Notes under the pieces: model-generated
The model's input: the letters and a program-made list of their open reading frames with translations, nothing else
Told to the model about the DNA's origin: nothing
Databases searched by the model: none
Part shown: positions 9,133 to 18,942 of the stretch, one piece after another
Numbering within the stretch: position 1 is the stretch's first letter
How the letters are laid out: the number at the start of each line of letters is the position of its first letter
Translations under genes and position numbers: made by a program
Assembly: GCA_910579505.1 (NCBI GenBank)
Contig: CAJTTZ010000012.1
Span: 1-64,000 of the forward strand
DNA length: 64,000 bases
Reading direction: 5' to 3'
Source of the DNA: an uncultured Lachnospiraceae bacterium
Lineage (GTDB): Bacteria > Bacillota > Clostridia > Lachnospirales > Lachnospiraceae

Positions 9133-11118
9133 ATGAAACGAAGAATTTCGCAAAATTACGTGCTGCGTGCCGCGCTGCTTCTGGCGGCGGCCGCCATTGT
9201 GACCCTTGCGGGCCTTAGGGCGATTACCCGTTATGATAACAAATATATAGCAAAAGCGCCTCTCACACAAGGGGCATTTGCGCAAATTCCCGAAAAGGGA
9301 TTCTGCTCGCTTGTGGACGGCTGGCTTCTATATCCCGACGCGCTCCTGTCCCCGGCAGATTTTGTCTCGCATACGGAACCGGCATATCTCACATGGGCAG
9401 GCGAATACCCGAATCTTTCTTCGTTCCATGCGGATAAAAACCCCTACGGCACAGCCACCTACCGCCTGCGGCTGCAAGGAGAAGGCATCGCCACGCTCTA
9501 TCTGCCGGAACTCCCATGCGCTTCACGGGTCTATGTTAACGGACAGTATCTGGGCAAAACGGGCGAAGTTTCACCCGAATCCTACACTCCCCTGATCCGC
9601 GACTCCTTCTATTCCTTTCCCCTCAGGGAAGATACGGAACTGTTGATTCAGACTGCCAATTATTCCCATTATTACGGAGGGATATGGTTTGTCCCCGTAA
9701 TCGGAAGCCCGGACAGCATCAGCCGTCTCGTGAGTTCCCGGATGCTTCTCTACGGTCTGCTTTTTTCCGTTTCACTGACGCTCTCCCTGTTCTGCCTTGT
9801 ACTCTGGAAACGGGAGAAAAGCGCAACCGACCCTGCCCTATTTTATTTTGGCATGATGTGCCTCTGCTTCGCCCTGCGAATCTGCTATCCGTTTTTCAGG
9901 CTGCTCGGACTGCCTTCTGTGCGTATCCTGTACGCACTGGAAGATGCCGCCTCGCTGTTCTGCCTCTATTTCTCCCTGCGGATCGTTCTCCTATTATTTC
10001 TGCCGGACAGCTTTTGCAGAATCGGCGGGCTGCTCCATGCGCTTTCCCTGGGCGTCTGCGCCGCAGGCGTTGTCGTTCCCCTGTTTGTCATCCCCTCGCT
10101 TCCCGGGGTTGTAACCGTATACGGTCCCGCCATGTCCCTGTACAAGGCGCTCCTGTCATGTCTTTTCATCAGTCTCACCGTCTATGGCAGCTTAGCGGGG
10201 ACGTCCCATGCCGGCATCATCCTCGCCGCCTCGGCGGCAAACGGGATCTGCCAGCTAAGCAGCGTCCTCTCCATCGGAAAATATGAGCCATTTGTAGGCG
10301 CTTACCCGGAGGAATACGGTGTCTTCTGCATGGTCATTGCCTTTTCCGTCCTGATGGCAAGGCGCAGCCGGGATATGGCTCTTGAAAACCAGAGACTGCA
10401 TCTCCATTTACAGGAAGAGGTACAGGAAAAAACAGATCATCTGCAGAAGCTTCTTTCTGAGAGGAGCCAGCTGATTTCGGAGCTGGGCCATGATATGAAA
10501 TCGCCCCTTACTTCCCTCTCCAATATGGCGCAGATCATCCGCCTAAATGACATTATGCTGGACGAGGATACCCGCGGAAGAATGGTACAAATAGAAGAGC
10601 AATGCAGCATTTTGTCAGAGCGTCTACGGGCGATTCAGGAAATTGCATCCGCAAGCGCTGCCCCCATGCAGACATCGCCTCTGGAGCTGCGTTCCTTTCT
10701 CTCCGAATTTAACCGCAGCTGCCGCCCTGTCATTGAGCTTTACGGGCCGAACCTGACCGAGGACATCACTTCAAAACCCTGCCTGGTCATGGCAAACCGT
10801 GAGCAGCTTTTCCGCGCCCTGGAAAATCTGCTGTACAATGCCGCCGACTTTACGCCGCCGGAGGGCGATATCCTCCTCTCCCTGACCGCCGACAAAAGCC
10901 GGGCGTATATTACCGTTTCCGATACGGGCTGCGGCATTTCCGAAGAAGATCTGCCCCACATTTTCCACCGCTCCTACACCACCCGCGCCGACAAGGGCGG
11001 ACAGGGGCTCGGTCTTGCCATCACCCACGCCATTATCTCAGAACACGGCGGAACAGTTGAGGTTTCCTCGGAAAAAGGAAAGGGAACCACCTTCACGATC
11101 AGCCTGCCTTTGCTGTAG
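9133..11118 (+). CDS. Sensor histidine kinase with 7TM-DISM module
   Basis: About 661 residues from ATG 9133, chosen for the AAGGTGG nine bases upstream. An N-terminal membrane segment is followed by a galactose-binding-like extracellular domain (about 30-200: ATYRLRLQGEG, SRVYVNGQYLGKTG). Seven hydrophobic segments (about 210-400) match the 7TMR-DISM type. A short coiled coil precedes the HisKA box ELGHDMKSPL with His453. The ATPase domain has DTGCGI and GQGLGLAI boxes. The extracellular module suggests sensing of a carbohydrate-like ligand; the kinase lies directly upstream of the GH94 phosphorylase genes, so control of disaccharide use is plausible. Confidence 0.9.
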   Translation: MKRRISQNYVLRAALLLAAAAIVTLAGLRAITRYDNKYIAKAPLTQGAFAQIPEKGFCSLVDGWLLYPDALLSPADFVSHTEPAYLTWAGEYPNLSSFHADKNPYGTATYRLRLQGEGIATLYLPELPCASRVYVNGQYLGKTGEVSPESYTPLIRDSFYSFPLREDTELLIQTANYSHYYGGIWFVPVIGSPDSISRLVSSRMLLYGLLFSVSLTLSLFCLVLWKREKSATDPALFYFGMMCLCFALRICYPFFRLLGLPSVRILYALEDAASLFCLYFSLRIVLLLFLPDSFCRIGGLLHALSLGVCAAGVVVPLFVIPSLPGVVTVYGPAMSLYKALLSCLFISLTVYGSLAGTSHAGIILAASAANGICQLSSVLSIGKYEPFVGAYPEEYGVFCMVIAFSVLMARRSRDMALENQRLHLHLQEEVQEKTDHLQKLLSERSQLISELGHDMKSPLTSLSNMAQIIRLNDIMLDEDTRGRMVQIEEQCSILSERLRAIQEIASASAAPMQTSPLELRSFLSEFNRSCRPVIELYGPNLTEDITSKPCLVMANREQLFRALENLLYNAADFTPPEGDILLSLTADKSRAYITVSDTGCGISEEDLPHIFHRSYTTRADKGGQGLGLAITHAIISEHGGTVEVSSEKGKGTTFTISLPLL

Positions 11119-11260
11119 GCTGTCGCCCTACTCTATTTTGGGTCATAATTCTGATATTTTTCTCACCTTTCTGATTTTCTTTTCCCGGCGCTTTCCCTAT
11201 AATTTTTTCATGCAAGTTGCTTTCATAAAATGAACCAGACCCGGAAAGGAGCGCCCAGAA

Positions 11261-13963
11261 GTGAAACCTATTACCTTTATTGACGAACACGGAAGTTTTT
11301 CCATGAAGCAGCCGGAAAACACAAACTATCTGTATTTTCCCCTCGCCTCGGAAGCCGGATTAAAAAGCAGCGTCACACCGAATCTTGGCGGCGACGCCAA
11401 AACCGATCAGGAAACCTTCCTACTGGAACCTGTCAGTTCCGAGAATCTGCATAATAACCGTTCCACCCGCAACTTCTTTTTTGTGACATATGACGCGGAA
11501 GTTTATTCCGCCACCGGCGCTTCCGTCGGACAGGAGAACGCCCGCTTCTCCCCATCACAGGATGAAAGCGAGTTAAACGCCGGTTTTATGTGGCATACCA
11601 TAAAGCGCACTTCCAAGTCTTCCCCTCTCTTGGAAACGTCAGTCACGACCTTTGTGCCGAAAGACGACAATGTGGAAATTATGTATGTGACCGTCAGGAA
11701 CCTGTCCTACGAAGAGCTTTCCCTGACGCCGTACGCCGCCATCCCCATTTACGGGAGAAGCGCGGATAATATCAGGGACCACCGCAGCGTAACCTCCATG
11801 CTGCACCGCATCAGAACAACGGAAAACGGCGTCCTTGTCCGTCCCACCATGTCCTTTGACGAGAAGGGACACCGCATCAACCATAAAACCTATTATGTCT
11901 GTGGTTTTACCGCAAAGGGACAGGGCCCGGAAGGCTTTTTCCCCACCGTGGAAGAATATATCGGCGAGGGCGGCACCTTCACCCATCCCCGCGCCGTCTG
12001 TGAAAAACGCCCCGGCGTTCCTGCCTCTTCCACTGCCGAGGGACGAGAAGCCATGGGTGCGTTCTGTTTCCCAAACCTGACCCTCCTTCCCGGTGATAAG
12101 GCAGCTTATATTATCCTGTTTGGCGTAGAAAATGAGGAAAGCCGCATAGAGGAAATCTGTCAGAAATACAACACGGAAAAAAAGACGATAGACGCGCTGG
12201 CGCAGACAAAAGCGCACTGGCAGGATAAGGTGTCCGTCGGTTTCCAGACAGGAGACAAAGATTTTGACCACTTTATGAAATGGGTATGTTTCCAGCCTTT
12301 CCTGCGCCGGCTGTTCGGCTGCTCCTTCCTGCCCCACCACGATTACGGCAGAGGCGGCAGGGGCTGGCGCGATCTGTGGCAGGACTGCCTGTCATTGCTC
12401 CTGATGGAGCCACAGGACGTCGGAAAGATGATCGAGGCAAACTACGGCGGCGTCCGTATCGATGGCACCAACGCCACCATCATCGGGGACGGAAACGGGA
12501 ATTTTATCGCGGACCGCAACGGCATCGCCCGCGTCTGGATGGACCACGCCCTCTGGCCTCTTATGACCACGAAGCTGTACATTGACCAGACCGGCGATCT
12601 CGATATCCTGTACAGAGAGGCGCCTTATTTTAAAGATGCGCAGACTATGCGCGGAACCGGCATAGACACGCTCTGGTCGGCTGACAGCGGCAGCAGGCAG
12701 CTCACGGATAAAGACGAACTCTACACCGGCAGCATTTTAGAACATCTGCTGATTGAACAGCTCGCCGCCTTCTACGAAGTGGGGGATCACAATATCTACC
12801 GCCTGCGCGGCGCAGACTGGAACGATGCGCTTGATATGGCCGCAGAAAATGGCGAGAGCGTGGCGTTTACATGCGCCTATGCCGGAAACTTGCGGGATCT
12901 GGCTTCGCTCCTCCTGCTTTTAGACAGCACTACCGACAATCACCAAGTAGCGCTTCTGGAGGAAATCTCCGTCCTGCTTACGGATGATCCGGCCGTCTAT
13001 GACGACATCGACAAAAAACATCAGATTTTAGAGGACTACGGCACACGCTGCCACCATGCCATCACAGGAGCCCGCAGGACGTTCTATCTCTCCGCCCTGG
13101 CCGAAAATCTGACGAAAAAGGCGGACTGGCTGACGGCACATATCCGATCACAGGAATGGATTGACGGAAAAGCGGAAGAGGGTTGGTTTAACAGCTATTA
13201 CGATAACCACGGACGGGCCGTGGAAGGATTCTTTGGCGATCAGGTGCGCATGATGCTGACAGGTCAGGTCTTTGCCATGATGGGCGGCGTCGCCGAGGAC
13301 GGTCAGATACCCAGAATGGTGAAGGCCGCCGACCATTACCTCTACAAAAAAGAAGTCGGCGGCTACCGGCTGAACACCGATTTTAAGGAACTGAAATTCG
13401 ATATGGGCAGAATGTTCGGCTTCGCCTACGGTGAAAAAGAAAATGGCGCCGTCTTCTCCCACATGACGGTCATGTACGCAAACGCCCTCTACCGCAGAGG
13501 CTTTGTAAAGGAAGGCTGGAAAGCGCTAAAAACCCTTGCGGACAATGCCCTCGACTTTCATACCAGCCGGATTTACCCGGGCATCCCCGAATACTTCCGC
13601 GCGGACGGGCGGGGCATGTACCACTATCTGACCGGCGCGGCAAGCTGGTTTATGATGACCATGATCACGGAAGTGTTCGGCGTACGCGGCGATAACGGCG
13701 CGCTCCTGATTGCCCCGAAACTGCTTGCCGGACAATTTGACGAGCAGGGCAAGGCGTCCATCACTGTTCCTTTTGCCGGAAAGACGTTTACCGTTGTCTG
13801 CCAGAACCAGTCAGGGAAAGACTTCGGCGACTATGCGATGGAATCCGCCTTCTGCGACGGCACCGCCCTTCCCATAAAGGACAACGCCTCCGCCCTTCTC
13901 TCCCGAAAGCTGCTTGACAGTCTGCCGGAGGGCGCGCACAAAATTACTGTGAAGCTTGTATAA
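11261..13963 (+). CDS. GH94-family glycoside phosphorylase (about 900 residues)
   Basis: GTG start at 11261 after AAGGAG. The protein has the GH94 plan: N-terminal beta-sandwich, helical linker, (alpha/alpha)6 barrel and C-terminal beta-sheet. The barrel shows GRGWRDLWQDCL, the general-acid motif DWND at residues 519-522, and the phosphate-site motif LTGAASW near residue 790. These enzymes split beta-linked glucosides with phosphate to give glucose 1-phosphate, saving ATP. The length of 900 is nearer to laminaribiose-type phosphorylases than to cellobiose phosphorylase (about 810) or cellodextrin phosphorylase (about 980), but specificity is not settled by sequence reading. There is no signal peptide, so it is cytoplasmic. 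Confidence 0.88.
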   Translation: MKPITFIDEHGSFSMKQPENTNYLYFPLASEAGLKSSVTPNLGGDAKTDQETFLLEPVSSENLHNNRSTRNFFFVTYDAEVYSATGASVGQENARFSPSQDESELNAGFMWHTIKRTSKSSPLLETSVTTFVPKDDNVEIMYVTVRNLSYEELSLTPYAAIPIYGRSADNIRDHRSVTSMLHRIRTTENGVLVRPTMSFDEKGHRINHKTYYVCGFTAKGQGPEGFFPTVEEYIGEGGTFTHPRAVCEKRPGVPASSTAEGREAMGAFCFPNLTLLPGDKAAYIILFGVENEESRIEEICQKYNTEKKTIDALAQTKAHWQDKVSVGFQTGDKDFDHFMKWVCFQPFLRRLFGCSFLPHHDYGRGGRGWRDLWQDCLSLLLMEPQDVGKMIEANYGGVRIDGTNATIIGDGNGNFIADRNGIARVWMDHALWPLMTTKLYIDQTGDLDILYREAPYFKDAQTMRGTGIDTLWSADSGSRQLTDKDELYTGSILEHLLIEQLAAFYEVGDHNIYRLRGADWNDALDMAAENGESVAFTCAYAGNLRDLASLLLLLDSTTDNHQVALLEEISVLLTDDPAVYDDIDKKHQILEDYGTRCHHAITGARRTFYLSALAENLTKKADWLTAHIRSQEWIDGKAEEGWFNSYYDNHGRAVEGFFGDQVRMMLTGQVFAMMGGVAEDGQIPRMVKAADHYLYKKEVGGYRLNTDFKELKFDMGRMFGFAYGEKENGAVFSHMTVMYANALYRRGFVKEGWKALKTLADNALDFHTSRIYPGIPEYFRADGRGMYHYLTGAASWFMMTMITEVFGVRGDNGALLIAPKLLAGQFDEQGKASITVPFAGKTFTVVCQNQSGKDFGDYAMESAFCDGTALPIKDNASALLSRKLLDSLPEGAHKITVKLV

Positions 13964-14104
13964 AAAACGATTACCCGGCAGCGACGGTTCAAAGAATGCT
14001 GTGCATTTTCCTACATAGCAACCGCATAAGCGCCAGCGCACCCGAACGTGGGATTCGCTTCGCAGACCCGGATAAATATATTGTAGTAGAAAGGAATACA
14101 TGAA
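13964..14104 (+). repeat. Gap between the GH94 genes with a copy of the dispersed hairpin element
   Basis: Positions 13967-14016 read GGCAGCGACGGTTCAAAGAATGC and a second half CATTTTCC, matching the reverse complement of 56958-57010 nearly base for base. A weaker segment GGATTCGCTTCGCAGACCC follows (about 14050-14068) and may be a worn copy of the GATTCCGC hairpin of the same family. AAAGGA before 14105 is the binding site of the next gene. Confidence 0.5.
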
Positions 14105-16516
14105 ATGAGATATGGATATTTCGACAACGCAAACCGTGAATATGTGATCGAAAGACCAGACACCCCTGCCCCTTGGGTCAATTATCTGGGATCGCCCGAA
14201 TACGGCGCGATCATTTCCAATAACGCAGGCGGTTACAGCTTTGCCAAATCGGGCGCCAACGGAAGAATCCTGCGCTATGTCTTCAACCAGTTCGACCAGC
14301 CCGGACGGTATCTTTATATCCGCGACAACGATTCAAAGGATTATTGGTCCGCCTCGTGGCAGCCGGTCGGCAAGGATCTGGACAGCTACAAAAACGAATG
14401 CCGGCACGGTCTGGGCTACACGAAAATGACCGCCCTGTATGACGGCATTTCCTCCGAGGCGGTATACTACGTCCCTCTCGGGAAAACCCATGAAGTGTGG
14501 GCCCTTACCGTAACCAACCGCTCGGACCGCCCGAGGGATCTTACTCTGACAGGTTACGCTGAATTTACAAACCACAACAACTATGAACAGGACCAGGTGA
14601 ACCTGCAGTATTCCCTGTTCATCACCAGAACGCTGTTTGAGGAAAACCGAATCATGCAGCAGATTCACGACAATCTGGATAAACAGCCTGCTGGAAAGCT
14701 GGTTGACGGGAAATGTACCATAAACCGCTTTTTCGCGCTTGCCGGGGAGAAAATTTCCTCCTACTGCGGCGACAAGGCACAGTTTCTCGGAAACTATCAC
14801 GGTTACGGCAATCCGCAGGGCGTCCTGTGCGGTGACCTGGGCAATGTTACAAGCTACAACGAAAATGCCTGCGGCGCGCTCTCATGCGCGGTTACACTGG
14901 CTCCCGGTGAAAGCAGAACTGTCGCTTTCCTGCTTGGCATGAAGCCTTCCGACGAGGCTGCCGCCATCATCAGCCGATACGTCCGTCCTGCCGACGCGCT
15001 CACAAGGGAACTCGGCGAGCTGAAACGAAGCTGGAATGAAAAGCTTGCCCGGCTGCACGTCAACACGCCAAGCCCGGAATTTAATACCATGGTCAACACA
15101 TGGAACGCCTACAACTGCTTTATGACCTTTATCTGGTCCCGCGCGGCTTCCTTCATCTACTGCGGCCTGCGAAACGGCTACGGCTACCGCGACACCGTAC
15201 AGGATATCCAGGGCATCATCCACCTTGCCCCGGAAATGGCTGTGGAGAAAATCCGCTTTATGCTCTCCGCACAGGTAAGCTGCGGCGGCGGTCTGCCCCT
15301 GGTGAAATTCACCCACAATCCGGGACATGAAGACACGCCCGACGACGCCTCCTACCGTGAGGAAACCGGGCATCCGGCATACCGCGCGGACGACGCGCTG
15401 TGGCTCTTCCCGACCGTTTACAAATATATCGCGGAGACCGGGAACACCGCATTCCTCGACGAAGTTGTTCCCTTTGCCGACAAGGATGAGGCAAGTGTTT
15501 ACGAACATCTGAAGCGCGCCGTGCAGTTTTCCTTTGACCACCTCGGCCCCCACGGGATGCCCGCCGGGCTTTACGCCGACTGGAACGACTGTCTGCGGCT
15601 TGGCAAAGACGGGGAATCCACCTTTGTGGCCATGCAGTTTTTCTATGCCCTGACCATTCTGCGGCTTTTTGCGGCTTATAAAAATGATGCGGACTATGTG
15701 GATTATCTGGACGAACAGCAGTCGGAAATGAAGAAAAAAATACAGGGGCTTTGCTGGGACAGCGACCGCTTCATCCGGGGCTTTGCGGAGGACGGAAAGC
15801 GCATCGGCACAGCCTCTGACCCGGAAGCCAGTCTCTGGCTCAATCCCCAGAGCTTTTCCGTCATCAGCGGGCTTGCGGACGCCGGACAGGCAGATCTGGT
15901 TATGGAAAACGTCTATGAAAGGCTGAACACCAAATACGGCGCACTCCTGATGGACCCGCCCTACCACACCCACGCCTTCGACGGCGCACTGGCTGTGATC
16001 TACAATCAGGGCACCAAGGAAAACGCCGGCATCTTCTCCCAGTCACAGGGCTGGCTGATTCTGGCGGAAGCCCTGCTCGGTCATGGAGACCGCTCCTTCA
16101 CTTACTTTATGGAAAACGCGCCCGCCGCCCAGAATGACATTGCCGAAATACGCCGTATTGAGCCATACTGCTACGGGCAGTTTACCGAAGGACGCGCAAG
16201 CGTTCACCACGGCCGCTCCCATGTCCACTGGCTGACAGGCACGGCATCCACCGTCATGGTCGGCTGCGTGGAGGGAATCCTTGGTCTGCGCCCGGATTTA
16301 TACGGCATAAAGCTTTCGCCCGCCATTCCCCGGGAGTGGAAACGCCTTGAAATTGAAAAAGATTTCCGCGGAAAACATCTGCATATTGTTGTGGAAAACC
16401 CGAGCGGCCGCGAAACGGGCTATGAAAAGCTTCTCCTGAACGGCAGGGCACTAAACGATAATTATATTCCCGCCGAATTATTGGAACCAGAGAATGAAAT
16501 TTTACTTACTATGTAG
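14105..16516 (+). CDS. Cellobiose phosphorylase (GH94)
   Basis: 803 residues, the usual length of cellobiose phosphorylases. It starts MRYGYFDNANREYVI, the family's typical N-terminus. Markers: GLRNGYGYRDTVQDIQG in the barrel, GLYADWNDCLRLG with DWND at 492-495 holding the general acid, and HWLTGTAST for phosphate binding. The enzyme converts cellobiose and phosphate to glucose 1-phosphate and glucose in the cytoplasm. It follows another GH94 gene after 141 bp in the same direction, so the two probably act on mixed beta-glucan breakdown products. Its last eight bases overlap the convergent AraC-type regulator gene. Confidence 0.92.
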   Translation: MRYGYFDNANREYVIERPDTPAPWVNYLGSPEYGAIISNNAGGYSFAKSGANGRILRYVFNQFDQPGRYLYIRDNDSKDYWSASWQPVGKDLDSYKNECRHGLGYTKMTALYDGISSEAVYYVPLGKTHEVWALTVTNRSDRPRDLTLTGYAEFTNHNNYEQDQVNLQYSLFITRTLFEENRIMQQIHDNLDKQPAGKLVDGKCTINRFFALAGEKISSYCGDKAQFLGNYHGYGNPQGVLCGDLGNVTSYNENACGALSCAVTLAPGESRTVAFLLGMKPSDEAAAIISRYVRPADALTRELGELKRSWNEKLARLHVNTPSPEFNTMVNTWNAYNCFMTFIWSRAASFIYCGLRNGYGYRDTVQDIQGIIHLAPEMAVEKIRFMLSAQVSCGGGLPLVKFTHNPGHEDTPDDASYREETGHPAYRADDALWLFPTVYKYIAETGNTAFLDEVVPFADKDEASVYEHLKRAVQFSFDHLGPHGMPAGLYADWNDCLRLGKDGESTFVAMQFFYALTILRLFAAYKNDADYVDYLDEQQSEMKKKIQGLCWDSDRFIRGFAEDGKRIGTASDPEASLWLNPQSFSVISGLADAGQADLVMENVYERLNTKYGALLMDPPYHTHAFDGALAVIYNQGTKENAGIFSQSQGWLILAEALLGHGDRSFTYFMENAPAAQNDIAEIRRIEPYCYGQFTEGRASVHHGRSHVHWLTGTASTVMVGCVEGILGLRPDLYGIKLSPAIPREWKRLEIEKDFRGKHLHIVVENPSGRETGYEKLLLNGRALNDNYIPAELLEPENEILLTM

Positions 16517-17282
16517 ATACCTCATCCCCGCCGTCCATGCTCCACTGCGCCATATGGTTCATATCCCGGTATTTTTTCGGCGTCATCCCGGTCTGTTCCT
16601 TGAACTGCTGGATAAAATGACTCTGGGATGAGAAGGAAAGGCGGTTTGCAATATCGCTCAGCGCATACTCGCTGTATCGGAGCATATTTTTCGCCATCTC
16701 GATCTTCTGCACCCGGATGTAGGCGCTGACGGAATCTCCCGTCTCCTTTTTAAACAGGCGGGAGAGATAGCCGGCGGACACGCCAAGCTGCTCCGCAATC
16801 TCCTCAATGGTGATTCTCTCTTTGATATGCGCGTAAATATACTCCTTACACACATTGATGTGGCGGGAGCCTGTGTCGCTGCGGCAGATCCTGCGCATCT
16901 TCTTTGCGTAGTCCAATACCATCTCATCATGCAGATGCCGTATCTCCTGCAGGGTATGAATGTGGTCCAGGCTCTGGATATAGAAATCGCTCATCCGAAA
17001 AGCCTGTTCCAGTTCCATTCCCCGCTGTCTGCAGAGCCGCGTTATCATCGCCGTGGTTATCACAAAATGATATTTCAGGTTAGTGACCGGGTCCTTCGAC
17101 AGCACGCCGACGCCATCGTTGTCCATAAAGCGCTCCTGCTCACAATTTTTCCTGACCGCCTCCACATCGCCGCTCATAACCGCCTCATAAAACAGAAATT
17201 CTTCCGTCGGCTGACGGTGTTCCATCTCGTCAGCCACATCATCCGCTTCCAGCAAAAGCCATTCGTTCTGGTATCTCATCAT
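16509..17282 (-). CDS. AraC-family transcriptional regulator
   Basis: 257 residues. The C-terminal 100 residues hold two helix-turn-helix motifs (ITIEEIAEQLGVSAGYLSRLFKKETG and ALSDIANRLSFSSQSHFIQQFKEQTG), ending GMTPKKYRDM as in YesN/AraC proteins. The N-terminal 150 residues are helical with no evident cupin sensor. GGAGAACA precedes the start. It is the last gene of the minus-strand sugar operon, 11 bp after the P-loop kinase gene, and meets the cellobiose phosphorylase gene tail to tail. It may control the operon, the GH94 genes, or both. Confidence 0.9.
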   Translation of the reverse strand: MMRYQNEWLLLEADDVADEMEHRQPTEEFLFYEAVMSGDVEAVRKNCEQERFMDNDGVGVLSKDPVTNLKYHFVITTAMITRLCRQRGMELEQAFRMSDFYIQSLDHIHTLQEIRHLHDEMVLDYAKKMRRICRSDTGSRHINVCKEYIYAHIKERITIEEIAEQLGVSAGYLSRLFKKETGDSVSAYIRVQKIEMAKNMLRYSEYALSDIANRLSFSSQSHFIQQFKEQTGMTPKKYRDMNHMAQWSMDGGDEVST

Positions 17283-17293
17283 TGTTCTCCGTA

Positions 17294-17905
17294 TCAGGGC
17301 CCGGTCAGGGCAAACAATTTTTCAACAATGGCAGACATCTCCTCCTCCGTCCTCGTCCCGTCGTTGACAAGGCAGGGGATTTTTCTGTTTTCACATTCTG
17401 CTTTTACCTTTTCGGCAAACAGGATATCCCGTTTCATCCAGTTGTCAAAAGCCTTTTCCTGATCGGTGCAGTCCTGCAGAATGTAGGGCACCCATTCCCG
17501 TTCCCTATAATGTGAAATCTGAAACGCCGGGGTGGGAACAATCGAAATATAGTCATCCGCGCCATACTGTCCCATAACCTGGGGCGTGTATGCCGCCCCT
17601 TCGGTGACAATCAAATCAGCGTCCGCCTCTTTCAGCCGTTCAAACACAAACTCTGCCATTTCATCATAGACAAGGAACTCCTCCTCACACTGGATGGCCG
17701 GCTCCCTCATCCATGTCTCATCCGGCGTCATTTCCATACACTTTTTGCAGGCGGGATATCCCATCTGTGCCGCCTTTTCCATAAACTGCTCCAGAAAGTC
17801 ATCCACCTTGAAATAGAAGGCGCCATATTTCTTTGCAATCCGCTCCGCGACAGTGCTCTTTCCACTGCATGGCGAGCCGCCTATAAAAAGAATTCTTTTA
17901 TCCAT
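17294..17905 (-). CDS. P-loop kinase-like ATP-binding protein
   Basis: 203 residues. Walker A is GGSPCSGKST at residues 8-17, and an acidic segment after FKVDD resembles the nucleoside/shikimate kinase fold. The middle has a Cys pair (YPACKKCMEM) and a Walker-B-like LIVTEG. The family is widespread in Clostridia without a firm function and probably phosphorylates a small molecule. It sits between the DUF4432 and AraC genes of the sugar operon, with 14- and 11-bp gaps, so its substrate may be linked to that sugar. I do not recognise a specific gene name. Confidence 0.75.
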   Translation of the reverse strand: MDKRILFIGGSPCSGKSTVAERIAKKYGAFYFKVDDFLEQFMEKAAQMGYPACKKCMEMTPDETWMREPAIQCEEEFLVYDEMAEFVFERLKEADADLIVTEGAAYTPQVMGQYGADDYISIVPTPAFQISHYREREWVPYILQDCTDQEKAFDNWMKRDILFAEKVKAECENRKIPCLVNDGTRTEEEMSAIVEKLFALTGP

Positions 17906-17919
17906 ATGCCCCCATTTCC

Positions 17920-18888
17920 TCAGACTTTTTCGATTTTCACCTTCACCTCATACCGCTTACACTCTCCGGGCTGTAAAAACTTGAGCATCCCTGTCTTTCT
18001 CATCACATCCCTGCCGTCGGGATAGCAGTTCCCCGGCTCTAAGCCGAGCACATAATCCCGCACGCCCATCATCTTCCATTCCACAAAGCCGTCCAGGCTT
18101 TCCGCGTCAAAGGTGATCGCAAGCTCCATGCCAAGCTTAGGCTGATAAATGGACGCCTTTCCCTCTTTTCCGTCAAACTTATGGTAATAGCAGCGCTCCT
18201 CATAGCCTGCCTGGGGTTTCTCCATCCGCAGACAGTTTTCGATGTCCTCCGCCGCATGTTCGTTTCTCGGTACTACTTCCTTTGCCGGAATCGTCACAAC
18301 ACTCTCCTCGTCCAGAAGGGGATATCCCATATTCATGTGATAGAGGATTTCCAGCGGTTCCACGCGGTCACCCGTATTTTCGATCTCGTCCCGGACCACA
18401 AAGCTGTTTTCCTTCTTTGATATCTCAACCTCCCGGCGAAGAACAAGCTTTCTCCCAAAGATCGCCTCGTCCTTCACCACGCCGCGCACGCGGATCGCGT
18501 CGCCGTCCTCCTGCCAGTATACCTGTTCCGCCGGCAGGTTTCCTATGGAGCCGTGCAAAGGCAGTTCTTCCCCCTCATCCGTGCTTGGCGTGCCTACCGT
18601 AAACAGCCCGCATGTCGTCATAAATCCCGCTGTAAAGGATTGTAACCAGCCGTCGCCCTTCCCCTCATAATAAGCCGGCGCCACATAGCCGCAGGCCGAA
18701 AAATATCCCATATTGACGCCGTTTACGCGCAGTCTCGAAATATCCATGCCCCGGTCCGGGCAAAGCGTCATCATAAGCCCTTTTCCGTTTTCCGCCTGCA
18801 GCAGGCGCATCCCGTCGCCCTTCCCGCCAGCCAGACGGTGCTCCTCCACTCCCGAAACCTGTGATTCATGTCCAATATACGGATTCAT
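17920..18888 (-). CDS. DUF4432 family protein (aldose-1-epimerase-like fold)
   Basis: 322 residues from ATG 18888; AGGAGG lies eight bases upstream. The sequence shows galactose-mutarotase-like landmarks: LCPDRGMDISRL, LHGSIGNLPA, LYHMNMGYPLLDE and LEPGNCYPDGRD. Proteins of this group are taken to be sugar mutarotases or epimerases. It lies in the operon after the FGGY kinase and before the P-loop kinase, consistent with handling the anomers of the sugar metabolised here. The exact sugar is unknown. Confidence 0.85.
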   Translation of the reverse strand: MNPYIGHESQVSGVEEHRLAGGKGDGMRLLQAENGKGLMMTLCPDRGMDISRLRVNGVNMGYFSACGYVAPAYYEGKGDGWLQSFTAGFMTTCGLFTVGTPSTDEGEELPLHGSIGNLPAEQVYWQEDGDAIRVRGVVKDEAIFGRKLVLRREVEISKKENSFVVRDEIENTGDRVEPLEILYHMNMGYPLLDEESVVTIPAKEVVPRNEHAAEDIENCLRMEKPQAGYEERCYYHKFDGKEGKASIYQPKLGMELAITFDAESLDGFVEWKMMGVRDYVLGLEPGNCYPDGRDVMRKTGMLKFLQPGECKRYEVKVKIEKV

Positions 18889-18942
18889 ACTACATACCTC
18901 CTGTCCCAAATCTGCGCGGAGAATGCTGCATTGCAGCCCTTC
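18889..18942 (-). repeat. Short hairpin of the dispersed element family
   Basis: In the 54-bp gap between the FGGY kinase stop and the DUF4432 start, GCGGAGAATGCTGCATTGCAGCCCTTCTC (about 18916-18944) resembles the GGAGAATGCC hairpin module found at 20580, 32833 and 55370. The stem is imperfect here. Confidence 0.35.

Noticed and set aside
14882..15973. 363-codon antisense frame inside the cellobiose phosphorylase gene
   Set aside because: Shadow of a strongly conserved GH94 enzyme; no start signal and no recognisable fold.
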